Part shown: positions 61,096-64,000 of the stretch, piece by piece
Layout: each line of letters begins with the position of its first letter
Position numbering within the stretch: position 1 is the stretch's first letter
Source of the DNA: Bryobacteraceae bacterium
GTDB lineage: Bacteria > Acidobacteriota > Terriglobia > Bryobacterales > Bryobacteraceae
Direction of reading: 5' to 3'
Length of the DNA stretch: 64,000 bases
Assembly: GCA_947458745.1 (NCBI GenBank)
Contig: CANGYQ010000001.1
Location: forward strand, 186,001 to 250,000
Translations under genes and position numbers: made by a program
Notes under the pieces: generated by a model
Database searches by the model: none
What the model saw: the letters and a program-made list of their open reading frames with translations, nothing else
What the model was told of the DNA's origin: nothing

Positions 61096-61875
61096 ATGTG
61101 GACAGCGTTGCAGTATCGCCTGTTGCGGGCCATCTCCCCCGGGGAGCCTGGCGGAATGAATGGGTCAGCCTACATCAACAAGTCCAAGATCAAGGTTCTG
61201 CTGGGCGACCAGGTGCTGGATGAGATTCAAGGGCAAACCGTGGTTGACTTTGGTTGTGGCGACGGCCATGAAGCAGTTGAATTGGCTAAGCACGGGGCCG
61301 CCCGGGTAATTGGCGTGGATATCCGCGAGAATGCGCTGGCTAACGCCCGGAAGCTGGCCGAGCAAGAAGGGGTTGCGGACCGGTGCTCGTTTGTCACCAA
61401 GTTGGAAGAACCCGTCGATCGGATCGTTTCCCTCGATGCGTTCGAACACTTTTCCGACCCTGCGGGCATTCTGGAGTTGATGAGCACTCTGCTCCGCCCC
61501 GGCGGCCGGGTGATCGCCAGCTTCGGCCCTACGTGGTACCACCCCTTGGGCGGCCACCTGTTCTCCGTGTTTCCCTGGGCGCACCTGATCTTCTCCGAGA
61601 AGGCGTTAATCCGGTGGCGCAACGACATTCGCAGCGACGGCGCGACACGCTTCCATGAAGTGGAAGGAGGTCTGAACAGCATGACCATCGCCCGATTTGA
61701 ACGGCTGGTGAAGGAAAGTCCGCTGCAACTGCAACAGCTCGAAACGGTCCCGATCCGTAAGTTGCGGCCCATCCATAATGCACTGACGCGTGAGTTCACT
61801 AGTGCCTTAGTGCGTTGCCAGTTAGTGAAGCCCGCCAAGGAGAAGATTCGTTCCGCGGTCGGCCGCGTGGTCTAA
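61096..61875 (+). CDS. Class-I SAM-dependent methyltransferase
   Basis: 259 residues. The SAM-binding motif I is VVDFGCGDGHEAVELA, with motif II VIGVDIRENAL and the later SLDAFEHFSDP and LRPGGRVIASFGPTW. This is a UbiE/type-11 methyltransferase fold. The C-terminal part is basic and helical (REFTSALVRCQLVKPAKEK). The substrate is unknown, and no pathway genes lie next to it. Confidence 0.9.
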   Translation: MWTALQYRLLRAISPGEPGGMNGSAYINKSKIKVLLGDQVLDEIQGQTVVDFGCGDGHEAVELAKHGAARVIGVDIRENALANARKLAEQEGVADRCSFVTKLEEPVDRIVSLDAFEHFSDPAGILELMSTLLRPGGRVIASFGPTWYHPLGGHLFSVFPWAHLIFSEKALIRWRNDIRSDGATRFHEVEGGLNSMTIARFERLVKESPLQLQQLETVPIRKLRPIHNALTREFTSALVRCQLVKPAKEKIRSAVGRVV

Positions 61876-61949
61876 GGGGTAGCTCGGCTTCAACGCCCAG
61901 CACTGCGGGTCGGGCAGGTCCAGGGTTTAGTCTTTCAGGCTCTAGCCAG

Positions 61950-63467
61950 CTAATTCGCCGGTGCAGCTTGGGGCTGCGAAACTGGCTGGACACCAGCGGA
62001 GACCATCACCTCTTGCAAAGCCGCGATCGTGGGGGGAGAGGGTTTGAAGTTGCCAAACCGATAGCCCTCCGCAATCCGCAGCGGCGTCCAGCCGGACTTG
62101 TTGGGGCGATTCCAGATCTTGATATCCGCGCCCCGCTGCGCCAGCAGCTTAACGGCCAGCGGATGATTGCGGTAGGCCGCGCCGTGCATGGCGGTTTCGC
62201 CATTCTTGTCTACCGCGTTGATGTCGACACCCAAGTCAATCGCCACCTGCAGGGCTTCGACGATCTCGCTTTCGGTACCGGCGTCCTCACCGGGTGAGCG
62301 CGTGCCCAATCCGGCGGCGACGATGATGGCATTGGCACCGTCATTGGTTGGGATCTTGGGGTCGGCACCCAGTGCCGCCAGCGTCCGCATCAGTTCGGCA
62401 TCACCGGCGCGCGCGGCCATCACAAATGGCGTGGCACCCAAGGTATTCAGACTGGTCAGTCCCAGGCCGACCCGCTTGGTCATGCGGCTGTTGAGGTCGG
62501 CGCCCTTGGCCGAGAACTTCTTCACCAGCTCGATGGCGGTCAGGTTGCCTGACCCATCGGGAGCCGGATCATTGTCGCCCAGGCCGGGTTTGCGGACGAT
62601 GGTCAGCACATGCAGCGCGGTGTAGCCGGGACCATTAGAGTTGGGGTCCGCCCCGGCATCAAGCAGTACGGCGGCCAGTTCGTAGTTAGCGTTCAACACG
62701 GCCAGGATCAGCGCGCTGGACCCCGCACGGGCACCACGCGACGGCGGCTTCTTGCCCGGAGCGATGACGATCGTGTCATTGACGTCGGCCCCAGCTTTCA
62801 GCAGTGCCTTCACCGCCGCAATGCGCCCTTCGCGGACTGCAAATAGCAGCGCGTTGTAGCCGGAATCGAGCCGGATCTTCAGATCGGCCCCCGCCTTCAG
62901 CAAAGCATCGATGGTCTCGGCGTGGCCTTCGGCCGCCGCCCACATCAGCGCCGTTTGCCCCCGGCCTTCGGTGGCGTTTACCGCGGCTCCGCTCTTGAGC
63001 AACACTTGCACCGCAGCCACCCGGCCCGTGCGCGCGGCCACCATCAGGGGCGTTTCGCCTCCGGGCAGCCGGGCCTCGCGATCGGCCCCTTCATTCAGCA
63101 ATAGCTCCACCATGGGGGCGCTGCCGTTGGTGCACGCCAGCGACAGGGCCGTGACGCCGTAGCGATTGGCGGCCTTCACGTCCGCACCCGCCTCGATCAG
63201 GACTCGCGCCAGGCGCAGGTCGTCCCGTTGCGCCGCCCAATGGAGCGCGGTGGTGCCGTTCGGCTGCGTCTGATTGACGTTCACCCGGCCCGCGATCATT
63301 GCCTCAATGGCGGCGCGATCACCGCGCTGGGCGGCGTCGGCAATGGGTGAATCGGCGGCTGCGGCGTAGGCGAAGGTGATGAGCGCCAGAGTGAAAAGCC
63401 GGAGGGCACACCAGGCAAACGGCGCTTGCGCCGGACGGCGGCTGTCCAGGGGAAGACTCCGCTCCAT
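61950..63467 (-). CDS. Secreted ankyrin-repeat protein
   Basis: 505 residues from ATG 63467; an ATG at 63509 is also possible and neither has a Shine-Dalgarno. A hydrophobic N-terminal segment (ALRLFTLALITFAYAAAA) precedes about ten ankyrin repeats (GTTALHWAAQRDDLRLARVLIEAGADV and similar), with a longer loop near residues 240-330. A Gln/Pro/Ala-rich tail ends the protein. Ankyrin repeats bind partner proteins. It follows the DUF1552 gene, a common neighbour arrangement in Acidobacteriota and Planctomycetes. Confidence 0.88.
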   Translation of the reverse strand: MERSLPLDSRRPAQAPFAWCALRLFTLALITFAYAAAADSPIADAAQRGDRAAIEAMIAGRVNVNQTQPNGTTALHWAAQRDDLRLARVLIEAGADVKAANRYGVTALSLACTNGSAPMVELLLNEGADREARLPGGETPLMVAARTGRVAAVQVLLKSGAAVNATEGRGQTALMWAAAEGHAETIDALLKAGADLKIRLDSGYNALLFAVREGRIAAVKALLKAGADVNDTIVIAPGKKPPSRGARAGSSALILAVLNANYELAAVLLDAGADPNSNGPGYTALHVLTIVRKPGLGDNDPAPDGSGNLTAIELVKKFSAKGADLNSRMTKRVGLGLTSLNTLGATPFVMAARAGDAELMRTLAALGADPKIPTNDGANAIIVAAGLGTRSPGEDAGTESEIVEALQVAIDLGVDINAVDKNGETAMHGAAYRNHPLAVKLLAQRGADIKIWNRPNKSGWTPLRIAEGYRFGNFKPSPPTIAALQEVMVSAGVQPVSQPQAAPAN

Positions 63468-63519
63468 TCTGTCGCGGCTCGGTACGGGGCAATTTCGGGT
63501 GGAGAGCATCGGGCCCCAG

Positions 63520-64000
63520 CTAGAGCGCCAGCGGCTCCAGCAACTCCTTCACTTTGCCCTTGCTGTCGGCGAACGAGTCGATCTTGACGCCTGCCTTTTC
63601 CAGCAGCGTTAGGTGCAGGTTCGCGAGCGGCGTCGGCTGGGAGTAGCGGATGTGGCGGCCACCCTTCACCCGTTCGCCACCGGCCACCAGGATCGGCAGA
63701 TTGACGTGGTCGTGAATATCGGCGTTGCTCATGCCGCTGCCATAGAGATAAACCGAGTGGTCCAGCAGGTTGCCATCGCCATCGGGGGTGGCTTTCAGCT
63801 TCTTCAAGAACTCGGCGAACAGCGACACGTGGTAGGCATTGATCTTGGCCACCTTGGCCAACTTTTCCGGGTCCCCCGCGTTGTGGGTGAGCGGGTGATG
63901 GGCTTCGGTGACACCTGCTTCGGGATAGGTGCGGGTACTGGTTTCACGCGCCAACTGGAAGGTGATCACACGGGTGACGTCGCCCTGGAAGGCGAGTATC
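63520..64000 (-). CDS. DUF1552-family protein, C-terminal part (5' end beyond window)
   Basis: The frame is open to the right edge; upstream codons (LAFQGDVTRV) continue the family sequence, so this is a partial gene. Visible motifs are ITFQLARETSTR, HHPLTHNAGDPEKLAKVAKINAYH, LLDHSVYLYGSGMSNADIHDHVNLPILVAGG and GRHIRYSQPTPLANLHLTLLEKAGV. These are the C-terminal half of DUF1552, a Tat-exported sulfatase-like family. It usually accompanies DUF1592-type PSCyt proteins; none is visible here, but they may lie beyond the edge. Confidence 0.92.
   Translation of the reverse strand, partial: ILAFQGDVTRVITFQLARETSTRTYPEAGVTEAHHPLTHNAGDPEKLAKVAKINAYHVSLFAEFLKKLKATPDGDGNLLDHSVYLYGSGMSNADIHDHVNLPILVAGGERVKGGRHIRYSQPTPLANLHLTLLEKAGVKIDSFADSKGKVKELLEPLAL

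Noticed and set aside
1-64000. tRNA, rRNA, prophage or restriction-defence islands
   Set aside because: No T-arm-like tRNA signature, no rRNA sequence, no integrase, capsid, methylase or transposase-like protein was found in reading both strands.

Overview
The window is high-GC bacterial chromosome, most likely from an Acidobacteriota of the Bryobacterales/Solibacter group. This rests on several lineage-typical families seen together: a TonB-dependent receptor with an N-terminal carboxypeptidase-regulatory domain, a beta-propeller protein ending in a TIGR03437-type domain, DUF1552 and DUF1080 proteins, PSCyt-like cytochromes and many Tat-exported proteins. No rRNA, tRNA, CRISPR array, insertion sequence or prophage was seen. 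Gene density is high and intergenic gaps are short.

Layout. 1-7.4 kb: a secreted CE1-like esterase (cut by the left edge), an enolase-superfamily enzyme, a reverse-strand set (sugar isomerase-like, SDR, thioredoxin-like, small membrane protein), galU with a coupled unknown gene, and a ferredoxin. 7.5-20.2 kb: a MATE exporter/DinG-like helicase/queD operon, two antitoxin-like genes without a visible toxin, a heavy-metal P-type ATPase, the precorrin-2 dehydrogenase-bipA pair divergent from der, and a lipoprotein nuclease/phosphatase. 20.2-31.6 kb: Gfo/Idh oxidoreductase, NCS1 permease, M81 peptidase and a divergent Tat protein; then a TonB receptor, glmS and a hotdog thioesterase. 31.6-39.5 kb: two coupled unknown genes, yqgE, a minimal ethanolamine operon (permease-eutB-eutC), an RRM RNA-binding protein and a tightly coupled run of six tiny genes including a GIY-YIG protein. 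39.5-56 kb: class-III aminotransferase, DUF1080 protein, orphan TolC, then an envelope locus in which two paralogous giant di-heme proteins flank a beta-propeller/TIGR03437 protein and a TPR lipoprotein, closed by a CAAX-protease-like membrane protein. 56-64 kb: Uma2 nuclease, D-aminoacylase-like amidohydrolase divergent from an acyl-CoA dehydrogenase, secreted unknowns, a methyltransferase, an ankyrin protein and the end of a DUF1552 protein (cut by the right edge).

Two genome-scale signals stand out. A family of intergenic palindromes with the core GCTGACGCATG occurs in three clear copies and several decayed ones. In addition, at least twelve transcription-unit heads carry a TANNNT hexamer only 6-9 nt before the start codon with no usable Shine-Dalgarno, which suggests widespread leaderless transcripts; genes inside operons tend to show Shine-Dalgarno sites or ATGA/TAATG coupling instead. 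The best candidates for something undescribed are the di-heme/toroid locus (about 42.9-56.1 kb) and the tiny-gene cassette (37.6-39.2 kb). Gene calls come from reading motifs; no database search was possible.
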